From Chitinimonas_A lacunae (GTDB lineage: Bacteria; Pseudomonadota; Gammaproteobacteria; Burkholderiales; Chitinimonadaceae): a stretch of DNA of 57,526 nt. The number at the start of each line of letters is the position of its first letter. Position 1 is the stretch's first letter. The DNA lies in contig NZ_JBHSBU010000004.1 of NCBI RefSeq assembly GCF_042650885.1, positions 1 through 57,526 on the forward strand. Direction: 5' to 3'. This document shows, piece by piece, positions 45,804 through 54,145 of the stretch. The notes beneath the pieces were generated by a model. That model searched no databases, was not told where the DNA came from, and worked only from the letters and a program-made list of their open reading frames with translations. A program made the position numbers and the translations under genes.

Positions 45804-47236
45804 TGGGCGCTATTGCTGACCGTTTTGGAACGGACGCAGAGATCACGGCGCACGCCGAGCAGGCCGTCATCGGTGGGCTGCTGGCCTGCAACGATGCCTA
45901 CGACAATCTGGCCGGCCAGCTTACGCCGAGCCATTTCGCCGACGTCGCCAACAGCCTGCTGTACGCCGGCATTGCCCGGCTCATCGATGAGGGCCGATCG
46001 GCGGACCCGATCACGCTGGGCGAACATCTGGAAGCGCGTGGTGAACTCGAGCGCGCCGGTGGCTTGGCCTACCTGGTCTCCATCGCTCAGAACCTGGGGT
46101 CGGCGGGTAACTTGCGGCGCTATGCCGAGATCGTCTTGCAGCGCGCGACGGTGCGCGGCGGTATGCGGGTCGCTCAGACTCTGACGGATAGTCTGCTGGG
46201 CGCGGGCAAACTCGCCCCGACCGATGCGCTGCTCGATGCCGCCGCCGCGCTCGAGGCGCTGACCCAGCGCGGCGCCAGCGACGAGGCGATGACGTATACG
46301 CCGAGCCAATTGGCCCACCGCACCATCGAGCGAATCGACCGGGTGTTCTCGGAGGGTGCGCGCGCCTCTGGCCGCGTGCCGTCTGGCTTGGCACCCCTGG
46401 ATGCAAAGCTGGGCGGCGGCGGCTTTGGCGCGGGCGACCTGATCATCATCGCGGGCCGGCCTGGGATCGGTAAGTCGGTGTTCAAAGCCGCGATTGCGGA
46501 TGCCATCGCACGGCCCGATCACCCCAACGGCGGCCACATCGTCAAGATCGAGCTCGAGATGAGCCCCGAGGAAGACGGCGACCGGCAGTTGGCCGCGCAC
46601 AGCGGTATCGAGCTTGGCCGGATTCAATCGGCCGAGCTGGCGGACGAGGATTGGTCGCGGCTCACCGTGGGCGCCGGCAAAGTCGCCGAGCTGCAGCAGA
46701 CCGCTGACTACCAGCCCGGCCAGACGCTTGGCCAGATCCGCGCGAAGTGCCGCAAGCTCAAGCGCCAACACGGCCGGCTCGCCGCCGTCTTCATCGACTA
46801 CCTGCAGCTGATCGTCCAGTCGGGCGAGAACCGCACCCAAGAAATCACCAAGATCACCGCTGGATTGAAGGGCTTGGCCAAGGAGCTCGGCTGCCCGGTG
46901 TTCGCGCTATCCCAGCTTTCGCGAGGCGTCGAACAGCGCGCCGACAAGCGCCCGACGATGTCGGATCTACGTGAATCGGGGTCAATCGAGCAGGACGCCA
47001 ACACGATCCTCTTGCTTTACCGCGACGAGTACTACAACGCCGACTCGCCCGAGAAGGGCGTGATGGAAATCCATATCGCCAAGCAACGCCAGGGCCGGGC
47101 CGGTGAAACCGTCCGCGTCCAGTTCGACGGCGCCTGCTCCCGCATTCGCGAGCTCGCCCCCGGCTGGCGACCGGAAGAACGTCCCGCCACCGCCAAGCAA
47201 GCGCGTCGTAACGGCTGGGAGGCCGACCTCGTATGA
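45803..47236 (+). CDS. DnaB-like replicative helicase
   Basis: 477 residues. The N-terminal domain (AHAEQAVIGGLLACNDAYDN, then ANSLLYAGIARLIDEGRSAD) and the RecA-like domain with Walker A GRPGIGKS (~residues 218-225), LELEMSPEEDGDRQ, Walker B AVFIDYLQL and FALSQLSRGVEQR are those of DnaB. Starts within the O-gene stop. Brings its own helicase to the phage origin. Confidence 0.92.
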   Translation: MGAIADRFGTDAEITAHAEQAVIGGLLACNDAYDNLAGQLTPSHFADVANSLLYAGIARLIDEGRSADPITLGEHLEARGELERAGGLAYLVSIAQNLGSAGNLRRYAEIVLQRATVRGGMRVAQTLTDSLLGAGKLAPTDALLDAAAALEALTQRGASDEAMTYTPSQLAHRTIERIDRVFSEGARASGRVPSGLAPLDAKLGGGGFGAGDLIIIAGRPGIGKSVFKAAIADAIARPDHPNGGHIVKIELEMSPEEDGDRQLAAHSGIELGRIQSAELADEDWSRLTVGAGKVAELQQTADYQPGQTLGQIRAKCRKLKRQHGRLAAVFIDYLQLIVQSGENRTQEITKITAGLKGLAKELGCPVFALSQLSRGVEQRADKRPTMSDLRESGSIEQDANTILLLYRDEYYNADSPEKGVMEIHIAKQRQGRAGETVRVQFDGACSRIRELAPGWRPEERPATAKQARRNGWEADLV

Positions 47237-47676
47237 CCCAGATCCGCTTTGTGATTCCCGGCGCGCCGCAGGGCAAGGGCCGGCCCCGGGCCAGCGCTCG
47301 CAGGGTCGGCGCGAAGACCGTCGTTCGCATGTACACGCCGGAGAAGACCGTCAGCTACGAAGGGCAGATCGCCGCAGCAGCAGCGCAGGCAATGGCCGGT
47401 CGCCAGCTGCTCGAAGGCCCGGTATTGCTGTCGCTAGACATCTGTTTTCCGGTGCCGGCGTCGTGGTCGAAGCGAAAGCAGGCGCAGGCATTGGCCGGTG
47501 AGCTGGCGCCGACCAAGAAGCCCGACATCGACAACGTGGCCAAGGCGATCGCCGACGGCGTGAACGGCATTGTGTGGGTGGACGACGTCCAGGTGTGCGA
47601 GATCCATGCGCGGAAGCGGTACGGCCAGACGCCCGGCGTGATCGTGGTGATTGAGCGGGCGGCCGCAGCAGCCTGA
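47233..47676 (+). CDS. rusA: RusA-family Holliday junction resolvase
   Basis: 147 residues. N-terminal FVIPGAPQGKGRPRASARR and the acidic catalytic part KKPDIDNVAKAIADGVNGIV followed by WVDDVQV are diagnostic. Resolves branched DNA before packaging. ATGA overlap with the helicase. Confidence 0.92.
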   Translation: MTQIRFVIPGAPQGKGRPRASARRVGAKTVVRMYTPEKTVSYEGQIAAAAAQAMAGRQLLEGPVLLSLDICFPVPASWSKRKQAQALAGELAPTKKPDIDNVAKAIADGVNGIVWVDDVQVCEIHARKRYGQTPGVIVVIERAAAAA

Positions 47677-47730
47677 ACAAGGGCAGGCCGGCGGCCCTTG
47701 GCGCCGGCGAGAACGAAGGGGAAGAAGACG

Positions 47731-48165
47731 ATGGAAACGATGGTGGCGGTTTTGGCGGTGGCGATGCTGGTGGTCGTTGGTGTGCTGGGTTGGCTGGTGC
47801 GCGAGGCGCTGCTGCAGCGGCGGGCGCTGTCGGCAGTCAGCACGCGAGCGACCCGGGCGCATCGGCGTATCGCCGCGCTGGGCGTGCAGGTGCAGCACGT
47901 GGAGCGGCGGGTGACGGGCGTCGAATTGGACCTGGGCGAGCTATTGGTCGATGGCGATGAGCTGCGCGATCGGATCGGCCAGGTCGAGCGCATCAGCGAA
48001 GGGCAGGGCGTGTGGCTGAGCAAGCTGCAGGACTGGCTGGGGCGGATCGATTCGCGGCGTCGGCCGGCCGGGCTGCCCGGTACTGCGGCGACCGAAGTCG
48101 TGAGGAAGGTAGGCGGCGGCCGGACGATGCGCTGGGACGAAGTGCGGGTCGGGGCGAAGGGATAA
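47731..48165 (+). CDS. Membrane-anchored coiled-coil protein
   Basis: 144 residues from ATG 47731 with AGGGGAAGAAG upstream. One membrane helix near the N-terminus (VAVLAVAMLVVVGVLGWLV), then a long charged coiled coil. First of three small membrane-protein genes in a row. Unknown function. Confidence 0.6.
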   Translation: METMVAVLAVAMLVVVGVLGWLVREALLQRRALSAVSTRATRAHRRIAALGVQVQHVERRVTGVELDLGELLVDGDELRDRIGQVERISEGQGVWLSKLQDWLGRIDSRRRPAGLPGTAATEVVRKVGGGRTMRWDEVRVGAKG

Positions 48166-48171
48166 ATCGAT

Positions 48172-48426
48172 ATGGAACTGAACGGATATGCGGTAGTGAT
48201 CGCCGCGCTGATCGCGGCAGTCGCATACGGCTTGATTGACGCCTTGCGCGACGTGGTGGTGGCCTTGGTCGGTCGCGATGTTGATGGGCTTGTGAGCGAG
48301 GTACAGGGCCTGAGAAAGCGTATCGCCGCGCTCGAAACACAACGGGATTTCGCCACTTACTGCGCGCGGCGCGACCAGCGCGTCACCGTGCTCGAAGCGC
48401 AGCAGAAGGCTGAGCAAGCATCATAG
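48172..48426 (+). CDS. Membrane-anchored coiled-coil protein
   Basis: 84 residues. N-terminal membrane helix (YAVVIAALIAAVAYGLIDAL), second hydrophobic stretch (DVVVALVGRDVDG) and a short coiled coil (LRKRIAALETQRDFATYCAR). Six bases after the previous stop. Unknown function. Confidence 0.55.
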   Translation: MELNGYAVVIAALIAAVAYGLIDALRDVVVALVGRDVDGLVSEVQGLRKRIAALETQRDFATYCARRDQRVTVLEAQQKAEQAS

Positions 48427-48466
48427 CCAGCCAGCGGGCGGCGCCGGCAACGAGGAGGAAAAGATC

Positions 48467-48826
48467 ATGGAAAAACAAAACGAGAAGCAGGAAATCGTGG
48501 TGGCCGTCCTGGCCATGGCCCTGGGCCTGTTAGTGAGCCTGGAACTTGAGATTGGCACGCTGGGCTGGCTGGTAGTAACGGCCCCGACCTGGGGCGGAGC
48601 GATCACGGCCTTGGTGATGGTCACGGCGCGCGATGCGGCGGTGGTCGGCGAAGCCCTGGACCAGCCCACCCAGGCCGGAGAGGTAAACGCTGCCGTGCGA
48701 GCTGCAGCGGTGAAGATGAAAGAGAGAGGAAAACGTGGTGGAAGCACTATTCGACAAGACCTCGGCGGCTATGGTGTTCGCCTACAGGTTCGCTGCACAG
48801 CAATCGGCTCGCGCACCGGCTATTGA
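48467..48826 (+). CDS. Small membrane protein
   Basis: 119 residues with GAGGAG before the ATG. Two hydrophobic helices (EIVVAVLAMALGLLVSLELE, LGWLVVTAPTWGGAITALVM). The last ~30 residues overlap the next gene by 92 bases. Unknown function. Confidence 0.55.
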   Translation: MEKQNEKQEIVVAVLAMALGLLVSLELEIGTLGWLVVTAPTWGGAITALVMVTARDAAVVGEALDQPTQAGEVNAAVRAAAVKMKERGKRGGSTIRQDLGGYGVRLQVRCTAIGSRTGY

Positions 48827-49283
48827 TCCGACCCCTATGGGAAGCGGTAAGGGCCTTGCCGGATTGGACGGTGCAGGCGAGGCCGCCGCGATCCTGCGCA
48901 AGGCCGGGTCGCTCGGCAAAGTGATGGAAGCGGCCCTGCGCGCGAGATACGGGGAGAACCTGGCGCCTTGTGTCTGCTGTGGCCTGGAAGGGCCACACCC
49001 GGTCTGGGTGGGCGCCTGTCGGCTGCTCACTACAGAGGTGGCCATGGCGGTGGCGCCCGGCTCGTGCACAGAACGACTGGTGCATGATCTGGTGATGCGG
49101 CATTTCAACCGGCGCACTACCCTTGATGCAATTGCGGAGAAACACCGGCTCAGCATCGACAAGGTGAAGAAAGCGAATGCGCCGGTTAAGCGGGCACTGA
49201 ACCGATTGGAGGCCCAGGCCCAGGCAGAAATCAGCGATCTGCTCATCGAGGCGGGTGTACTTCCGAAGGAAGCAGAGGCTTGA
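48735..49283 (+). CDS. Possible late-gene regulator (Q-like)
   Basis: 182 residues from GTG 48735 with AGAGAGAGGA upstream. A CVCC motif (APCVCCGLEGPHPVW) could bind zinc; residues ~130-165 (RTTLDAIAEKHRLSIDKVKK, NAPVKRALNRLEAQAQAEIS) form a HTH-like helical end. It is the last gene of the rightward early operon, directly before a promoter followed by terminators, which is where antiterminators of the Q class are encoded. The sequence itself does not prove the assignment. Confidence 0.5.
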   Translation: MVEALFDKTSAAMVFAYRFAAQQSARAPAIDPTPMGSGKGLAGLDGAGEAAAILRKAGSLGKVMEAALRARYGENLAPCVCCGLEGPHPVWVGACRLLTTEVAMAVAPGSCTERLVHDLVMRHFNRRTTLDAIAEKHRLSIDKVKKANAPVKRALNRLEAQAQAEISDLLIEAGVLPKEAEA

Positions 49284-49308
49284 CCGCACTAAATCGGTGC
49301 CGTAAAGT
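49280..49308 (+). promoter_or_regulatory. Candidate late promoter
   Basis: TTGACC, 17 bases, TAAAGT, starting within the end of the Q-like gene. Followed by two terminators before the next gene. Confidence 0.5.
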
Positions 49309-49355
49309 GCCTTTTGTCATAGTCTGTACCATTGCGCCCAAGGCGTTCAGACACC

Positions 49356-49383
49356 CCAAAAACCTCGCTTCGGCGGGGTTTTT
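49356..49383 (+). terminator. First terminator after the late promoter
   Basis: CCCC-AAAAACCTCGC… GGCGGGGTTTTT stem (AACCTCGC/GGCGGGGTT) with T-run, about 45 bases after the expected start of transcription. Confidence 0.65.
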
Positions 49384-49427
49384 GCGTTTCCAGACACTCT
49401 GTTTCGTGCTCCGAGCGGGAGCGCCAC

Positions 49428-49451
49428 GCCACCACGCCAGGTGGCTTTTTT
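49428..49451 (+). terminator. Second terminator after the late promoter
   Basis: GCCACC/GGTGGC stem with TTTTTTA. Confidence 0.55.
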
Positions 49452-49468
49452 ATTTGACGAGGATGACA

Positions 49469-50230
49469 GTGAAGCGCTTTTCTATTGATGGCTTCGACTT
49501 ATACCAAGCAGATGTTTTTGATTTCCTGGCAATGCTGCAACAGCAGGGCGTGCAGGCCGACGCCGTGATCTGTGATCCGCCCTACAGCTCCGGTGGGGCA
49601 TTTGCTGCTACACGTGCCCAGCTACCGAGCAAGAAGTACATCACGAGTGGGCAGGAGAAGACCTACCCAGAGTTCGAAGGTGACAGTATGGATCAGCGCG
49701 CCTGGACCAACTGGTGCCGGACGTGGATGGTCGAGGCGAAACAGATCATCAAGCCGGGCGGCTACATGATGGCGTTCACCGATTGGCGCCAGCTGCCGGC
49801 CATGACCGATGCGATCCAGCAGGCCGGCTTCGTGTGGCGTGGCGTCATTTCCTGGGACAAGACCGAAAGCGCCCGGGCACCACACAAAGGCTACTTCAAA
49901 CACCAAGCGGAGTACGTTGTCTGGGCGAGCAACGGACCTTGCCCAGCAGCGACGCACGACGGACCGTACCCGGGCGTCGTCAGAGTGCCGGTGAAACCGA
50001 AGGAAAAGCGGCACATGACGGCCAAACCGGTGCCGTTGATGGAGCAGCTGTGCCGTGCTGTCGCTCCAGCGGGCTTGATCGTCGATCCGTTTTCCGGCAG
50101 CGGCTCGACCGGCATCGCTGCGATGCGCATGGGCCGGCATTTCATCGGTGGAGAAAAGTCGGCGGAATATTTCGATATCGCCCGAGCCTGGGCGCAAGAA
50201 GAGCTGTCGGCGGCTGGCCAAGCGGCATAA
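49469..50230 (+). CDS. Beta-class DNA methyltransferase (N4-cytosine or N6-adenine)
   Basis: 253 residues from GTG 49469, six bases after GAGG; ATG 49463 would lie against the ribosome site. Motif IV DPPYSSGG (~residue 34) comes before motif I DPFSGSGSTG (~residue 207), the beta-class order, as in ParB/Dam-like phage methylases. No endonuclease partner, so an orphan enzyme that masks phage DNA from restriction. Confidence 0.9.
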   Translation: MKRFSIDGFDLYQADVFDFLAMLQQQGVQADAVICDPPYSSGGAFAATRAQLPSKKYITSGQEKTYPEFEGDSMDQRAWTNWCRTWMVEAKQIIKPGGYMMAFTDWRQLPAMTDAIQQAGFVWRGVISWDKTESARAPHKGYFKHQAEYVVWASNGPCPAATHDGPYPGVVRVPVKPKEKRHMTAKPVPLMEQLCRAVAPAGLIVDPFSGSGSTGIAAMRMGRHFIGGEKSAEYFDIARAWAQEELSAAGQAA

Positions 50231-50280
50231 TGCAGCCTTGTTGCCACTATATATGTGCGCTCCACTCAAAGGACCGACCA

Positions 50281-50481
50281 ATGACCGAGATCGACCAAGC
50301 AAGCCAAGCGATAGGCGCTAACGTTCAGCAGCTCACCGTGACCGTGACCGGCATTACGAATATCGAGGCCTGGCACGGAAATCAGCGGATCGACGGCGAC
50401 TGGCAGGTAGAGCAGAGCAAAGACCCTGAAGCGCCGGGTTGGTTTGCTTCGCTCCGTGAGCGGCCAGTTGAGGGCCGATAA
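50281..50481 (+). CDS. Small phage protein
   Basis: 66 residues, AAGGA before the ATG. Strand-rich middle (VQQLTVTVTGITNIEAWHGN). Own terminator follows. Unknown function. Confidence 0.55.
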   Translation: MTEIDQASQAIGANVQQLTVTVTGITNIEAWHGNQRIDGDWQVEQSKDPEAPGWFASLRERPVEGR

Positions 50482-50487
50482 GCCGAC

Positions 50488-50512
50488 ACCCGGGCGCTCT
50501 GTCCCGGGTTTC
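50488..50512 (+). terminator. Terminator-like hairpin
   Basis: ACCCGGG/CCCGGGT stem followed by TTCT; weak T-run. Confidence 0.45.
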
Positions 50513-50585
50513 TAAGGGAGTGGCCGGCTTGATCCTGGGCGGGTGGGTGCCATGCTGGGAGTCCTACAACCAGCAGGAGGAAATG

Positions 50586-50978
50586 ATGGATGATCTGCCA
50601 GTAGCTGTTCAGGACTCCCTCCGGCGTTGCATTGACTGCTTGGTGTCCGGGCTGCAAAAGAGATTGAGCGATATCGGAGGGATTGTTAGTTGGGAGCCTC
50701 ATGCCGGAGCTCACAGCCCATACGGACACGACCCGGATAGGGATACCCCTTCGGAATACCCATATCACTGCATAACAATCTCCTTTAAGCCCTCAAATTC
50801 CGCGCTGCCGACAAAAAGCGTTCCCGACTTTATAAGACTGCATATCGATGAAGTATGCCCTGCCGGGCAAGAGGCCACTTTTGAGTGCTTTGCGTATGAC
50901 CGTCAGCCAAGAGGCGGGGTCAGCTGGCAATCAGCTCAATACCTACTTCCCTTGCTGGAATCAAAGCTGAGGCAGTAA
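50586..50978 (+). CDS. Unrecognised phage protein
   Basis: 130 residues from ATG 50586, five bases after AGGAGG. A helix (VQDSLRRCIDCLVSGLQKRL), then a strand domain (YHCITISFKPSNSALPTKSV; TFECFAYDRQPRGGVSW). Lower GC than its neighbours, which suggests recent arrival. Lies between two terminators as a single gene. Function unknown. Confidence 0.55.
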   Translation: MDDLPVAVQDSLRRCIDCLVSGLQKRLSDIGGIVSWEPHAGAHSPYGHDPDRDTPSEYPYHCITISFKPSNSALPTKSVPDFIRLHIDEVCPAGQEATFECFAYDRQPRGGVSWQSAQYLLPLLESKLRQ

Positions 50979-51001
50979 GGGGTCTCCCTGTCACATCTCA
51001 A

Positions 51002-51024
51002 ACCCGCCCTGTGCGGGTTTTTTC
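51002..51024 (+). terminator. Terminator after the gene at 50586
   Basis: AACCCGC/GCGGGTT stem with TTTTTC. Confidence 0.7.
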
Positions 51025-51050
51025 ATTTCCAGCACACGAAAGACTAAGCC

Positions 51051-51422
51051 ATGCCCTTGCAACCGTTACGCCAGATCCACAGCCACGAAATCAACCCGGC
51101 CAACGCTTCCATCACGATCACGGTAGCGGATGAACCCGGCGCTGGTGGTGCGAATCACCTGTACGTGCTGGAACCCCAAAACGGCAACCCGCACACCCTG
51201 GAATTCCAAAACGGCCCGATCAACGAGGTCGGCGTCAACGGCATCACCCACGAGGCACTTCTGGCCGTGCTGGTCGACCGTCTGAAGGGCTTCCAGTCCG
51301 GCCCCTACGCCTGCCGCGAAAACGCGATCGCGCTGACCAAGCTTGAAGAGGCGCAGATGTGGCTCCAGCAGCGCACCCGCCAGCGCATCGAGCGCGGCGT
51401 CGAAGGTACGCACGCCATCTGA
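51051..51422 (+). CDS. Tad1/Acb2-like cyclic-nucleotide sponge (anti-Thoeris/anti-CBASS)
   Basis: 123 residues. Residues ~1-60 are strand-rich (ASITITVADEPGAGGANHLY, VLEPQNGNPHTLEFQNGPIN). Residues ~65-120 form a two-helix hairpin with the pattern ITHEALLAVLVDRLKGFQSG and ACRENAIALTKLEEAQMWLQ, the R-E-x-x-x-A-L-T-K-L-E-E-A-x-M-W signature of the Acb2/Tad1 hairpin. Such proteins sequester immune signal nucleotides (cADPR isomers, cGAMP-type). Beta-domain plus hairpin is the Tad1 arrangement. Stands alone after a terminator. Confidence 0.65.
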   Translation: MPLQPLRQIHSHEINPANASITITVADEPGAGGANHLYVLEPQNGNPHTLEFQNGPINEVGVNGITHEALLAVLVDRLKGFQSGPYACRENAIALTKLEEAQMWLQQRTRQRIERGVEGTHAI

Positions 51423-51432
51423 CTTGCTGCTG

Positions 51433-51468
51433 CACCTGCACCACCTGCACCACCTGCACCACCTGCAT
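51433..51468. repeat. Four tandem copies of a 9-base unit
   Basis: CACCTGCAC repeated four times between the sponge gene and the next gene (last copy ends in T). Not in a likely coding frame. Confidence 0.8.
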
Positions 51469-51513
51469 CAACACGCCCGCCACGCGCGGGCGTTTCCATT
51501 TCAAGGACATGCC

Positions 51514-51861
51514 ATGCAAACGATACCGGTAACCATGCTCTCGACCACCCAGGCCATTCTGGGCGAAGACTTCCATAAGCGGCGCCAGGCCGCCCACAAG
51601 AGCCTTGAAGAGCTGACGGGGCGCTTTTGGGCTTCGATTGCGCTCGGCAGGGCAAGCGCAGCGCTCCAAAAGCTCTATGAACTGGACGACATCGAGGACT
51701 TCCGCGATCTGATCGAGGCCTTGCGCGAGTACGAGCAAGAGCTGCTGCGCCGACCGGTCACCGAGCTTGACAGGCAACAGCTCTCCGAGCTGGCACATTC
51801 CGCCGACGAACTGCATCGCGAATTGGTCGAGCTGATCCGCACCATCGGGCGCGCACCGTGA
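51514..51861 (+). CDS. Helical phage protein
   Basis: 115 residues from ATG 51514. All-helical, with many charged residues (EDFHKRRQAAHKSLEELTGR, DDIEDFRDLIEALREYEQEL). Longer in-frame reading upstream passes through the tandem repeats and is rejected. Overlaps the next gene by GTGA. Function unknown. Confidence 0.6.
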   Translation: MQTIPVTMLSTTQAILGEDFHKRRQAAHKSLEELTGRFWASIALGRASAALQKLYELDDIEDFRDLIEALREYEQELLRRPVTELDRQQLSELAHSADELHRELVELIRTIGRAP

Positions 51862-52058
51862 GCATCCCACCCTTTCGCGCGCCGGCCGATCCGAACGCGC
51901 CGGCCTGGACCCCGGACCCGGAGCAAGAAGCAGCCATGGCCCGATACCACGCCCGGTTTCGCGCTGGATTCGAGTGGCGCCGACAGCAGTCGCTCGGGTA
52001 CTGGATCGGGCAGTGGCTCAAACGTATCAAAGCCGTGCTACTTCCAGCATGGCCATAG
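51858..52058 (+). CDS. Small phage protein
   Basis: 66 residues from GTG 51858. Basic, aromatic (RYHARFRAGFEWRRQQSLGY). Overlaps both neighbours (GTGA; ten bases). Function unknown. Confidence 0.55.
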   Translation: MSIPPFRAPADPNAPAWTPDPEQEAAMARYHARFRAGFEWRRQQSLGYWIGQWLKRIKAVLLPAWP

Positions 52059-52468
52059 CGCCGAAGAAGCCCTGCGCCCGGCCCGGCTGCTACGCGATCG
52101 TCGACCACAAGACCCGCTGGTGCGACTACCACGCCCGGGAAGAAGAGCAGCTGCAGCGCGACGCTGCCCGACGCCGAGCGAGTACGCCCGAGGCCCGGCG
52201 CATCAAGGGCATGTACGACTCCACCCGCTGGCGTAATGCCCGGGTAAAGCATCTGACGGCGCATCCCTGGTGCGTTCACTGCCAGCGCCAGGGCGTGCTG
52301 GTCCCGGCTACTGAGGTCGACCACATCACACCGCACCGCGGCGACTGGCACCTGTTCCTGTCGCCCACGAACCTGCAGGGCCTATGCAAGTGCTGCCACA
52401 GCCGGAAGACGGCTACCGAGGACGGCGGCTTCGGCAATGCCCCTGCACCCAGGACACCACACCTATGA
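52049..52468 (+). CDS. HNH endonuclease
   Basis: 139 residues. Zinc-binding cysteines (CARPGC, WCDYH) near the start, then HPWCVHCQRQG and the HNH core EVDHITPHRGDWHLFLSPTN followed by LQGLCKCCHSRKT. HNH proteins close to the small terminase take part in DNA packaging cleavage in HK97-like phages. Here two genes separate it from the terminase. Confidence 0.85.
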   Translation: MAIAPKKPCARPGCYAIVDHKTRWCDYHAREEEQLQRDAARRRASTPEARRIKGMYDSTRWRNARVKHLTAHPWCVHCQRQGVLVPATEVDHITPHRGDWHLFLSPTNLQGLCKCCHSRKTATEDGGFGNAPAPRTPHL

Positions 52469-52956
52469 CCCGAGACGACACCCTCGCCGCCGACGTGACG
52501 TTCGTTGTACGCGACACGATACGGCTACCCGACCTCGGCAACGCTCTGAGCCGAGAGTTCGTCGAGTGGATGGATTGGTACGACCACCAGCGGAAGATCG
52601 ACGACCCAGCAGACGTGCAGCCCTCGCCGGTTACTCCGCTGCTCGACGCCTTCGATGCAACGAGCCAACCAATCAAGGAGGCAGGACAACAGATCCTGCT
52701 CTTGGCGCGGAAGGACAAGGATAGGGCGAACAGGCTCATGAACCGTTTGGAGCGGCTGATCCGCAATCGAGAGCACATCGCCTGGTCCTGCGACCCGACC
52801 ATCGAAGAGTTCCAGAAGTGTCGTCGGATCGCCTGTCACCTTCGGCACCTTGCCCAGTCCCGGCCCCCCTTCGAGGGGCACACCGAACACCCCAATTCGG
52901 AACCGTATGACCATGACGCCCACACACCAGACCATCGAAACCGACTTTACCCGTGA
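52465..52956 (+). CDS. Unrecognised protein between HNH nuclease and terminase
   Basis: 163 residues from ATG 52465, ATGA overlap with the HNH gene. Acidic start, helical middle with many arginines (DKDRANRLMNRLERLIRNRE) and two cysteines. Overlaps the next gene by 50 bases. Function unknown. Confidence 0.5.
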   Translation: MTRDDTLAADVTFVVRDTIRLPDLGNALSREFVEWMDWYDHQRKIDDPADVQPSPVTPLLDAFDATSQPIKEAGQQILLLARKDKDRANRLMNRLERLIRNREHIAWSCDPTIEEFQKCRRIACHLRHLAQSRPPFEGHTEHPNSEPYDHDAHTPDHRNRLYP

Positions 52957-53563
52957 CCAGATCGGCGACTGCTTCCGTGCCGTGGTGGCGTCACTGCTGG
53001 AGCTGCCCATCGACGAGGTGCCGCACTGCCTGCATGACTACCCCGACAGAACGACATGGCTGCACCGGGTGAACGAGTGGCTGCGGCCGTACAACCTGGG
53101 GTTCATAGACTTCGGCCCAGGCTTCGACCTCAAGCAATTCGGTATTGCTGGCCTGCACCATGAGCTGCGCCTGTCCCTTGGTGGCGGCACCTATCACTCA
53201 ACCGTCGGGGTCGATGGGATGCTGGTGCATGACCCATCTACCAGGCCGTCCTCTAGCACCAGCCAGTCGCATCAGACGGGCGTGTTCATCGTGCTTGATC
53301 CGAGTAAGCCGATCGGCAAGCACGCAATGCCAGTCGTGTCGCTCGATGAGCTTGAAAGGTCGAAGGCGGAATGGGCCGCGGCTGGTGCACTGACACGGTA
53401 CAGGATGCGCGAGCCCAGCCCTCCTCAGAGTCATCCCAACATCTGGGCGATGGCGGATCGACCGAGCAATGCGTGGCTGCCCGAGTGGGTGGAGAGCTAC
53501 ATCAAGGCAGTGGTCGAGCAGCAGCGCTCGATGCAGCCACAGAACAGCACGGCAACAAGCTGA
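52907..53563 (+). CDS. Papain-like fold protein of unknown role
   Basis: 218 residues from ATG 52907 (or 52913). TRDQIGDCFRAVVASLLELP with IDEVPH and the later GGTYHSTVGVDGMLVHDPS give a Cys…His arrangement of papain-like/C39-type proteins found in many bacteria and phages. A cell-wall function is possible but it lacks any wall-binding part or export signal. It may also act inside the cell. Separated from the terminase by 107 bases. Confidence 0.5.
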   Translation: MTMTPTHQTIETDFTRDQIGDCFRAVVASLLELPIDEVPHCLHDYPDRTTWLHRVNEWLRPYNLGFIDFGPGFDLKQFGIAGLHHELRLSLGGGTYHSTVGVDGMLVHDPSTRPSSSTSQSHQTGVFIVLDPSKPIGKHAMPVVSLDELERSKAEWAAAGALTRYRMREPSPPQSHPNIWAMADRPSNAWLPEWVESYIKAVVEQQRSMQPQNSTATS

Positions 53564-53670
53564 GACTGTAGGGGGTAGGGGGGTGAAATCCTTCGATCTT
53601 CTGCGAACAGGGCCGAACGAGCGCTTCGATAAATTTTTTTCGCCGCGAAATTAAATTTTTGGGGGTAAAC
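53564..53670. other. Candidate packaging (cos) region before the terminase genes
   Basis: Contains the G-run TAGGGGGTAGGGGGGTGAAA (53567-53586 approx.) and AT-rich blocks around 53630-53660. Non-coding DNA just upstream of the small terminase gene is the usual site of cos. No direct evidence of the cut. Confidence 0.3.
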
Positions 53671-54138
53671 ATGCCCAACGCGCCTGGGCAGGGCCGCAAA
53701 CCCAAGCCCAAACCCAACCTGAAAATCGTCGGCGGCCGAGGCAATAACGCACCACTGACCAACGCGCCATTATCCGAATACCCGCCGCCAGACTGGCTTA
53801 CAGCCGTTGCGCGGGAGAAATGGGAAGAGCTGGCGCCGCAGCTTGCCGGTACCCGAGTGCTGACCGACGTCGACCTCCACAACCTCGAAGTCTTCTGCGT
53901 GGCCTATGCGAATTGGCGTGCTGCCGAGGCCGAAATTGCCCAATACGGCATCGTAATTTCGACGGATTTCGGGCCGAAAAAGAACCCGGCTTGCACGGTT
54001 TCGAACGAATGCGCCCGTCGCCTTGCCGCGTTTGGCGCAATGCTCGGCCTCGATCCAAGCAGCCGGTCGCGTCTTGGCACAGGCAGCAACACGCCGCAGC
54101 AAGCCAACCCTTTCAAGGGAATCCTGAAACCCAAGTAG
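53671..54138 (+). CDS. Terminase small subunit, P27 family
   Basis: 155 residues from ATG 53671 with GGGGGT upstream. Basic start (GQGRKPKPKPNLKIVGG), then PPPDWLTAVAREKWEELAPQ, DVDLHNLEVFCVAYANWRAA and ARRLAAFGAMLGLDPSSRSR, the P27 pattern. Binds phage DNA at the packaging site and starts cutting with the large subunit. Confidence 0.88.
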   Translation: MPNAPGQGRKPKPKPNLKIVGGRGNNAPLTNAPLSEYPPPDWLTAVAREKWEELAPQLAGTRVLTDVDLHNLEVFCVAYANWRAAEAEIAQYGIVISTDFGPKKNPACTVSNECARRLAAFGAMLGLDPSSRSRLGTGSNTPQQANPFKGILKPK

Positions 54139-54145
54139 AAAAACC

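Noticed and set aside
45248..46840. Leftward open frame of 530 codons across the O and DnaB genes
   Set aside because: Antisense frame of two well supported genes.
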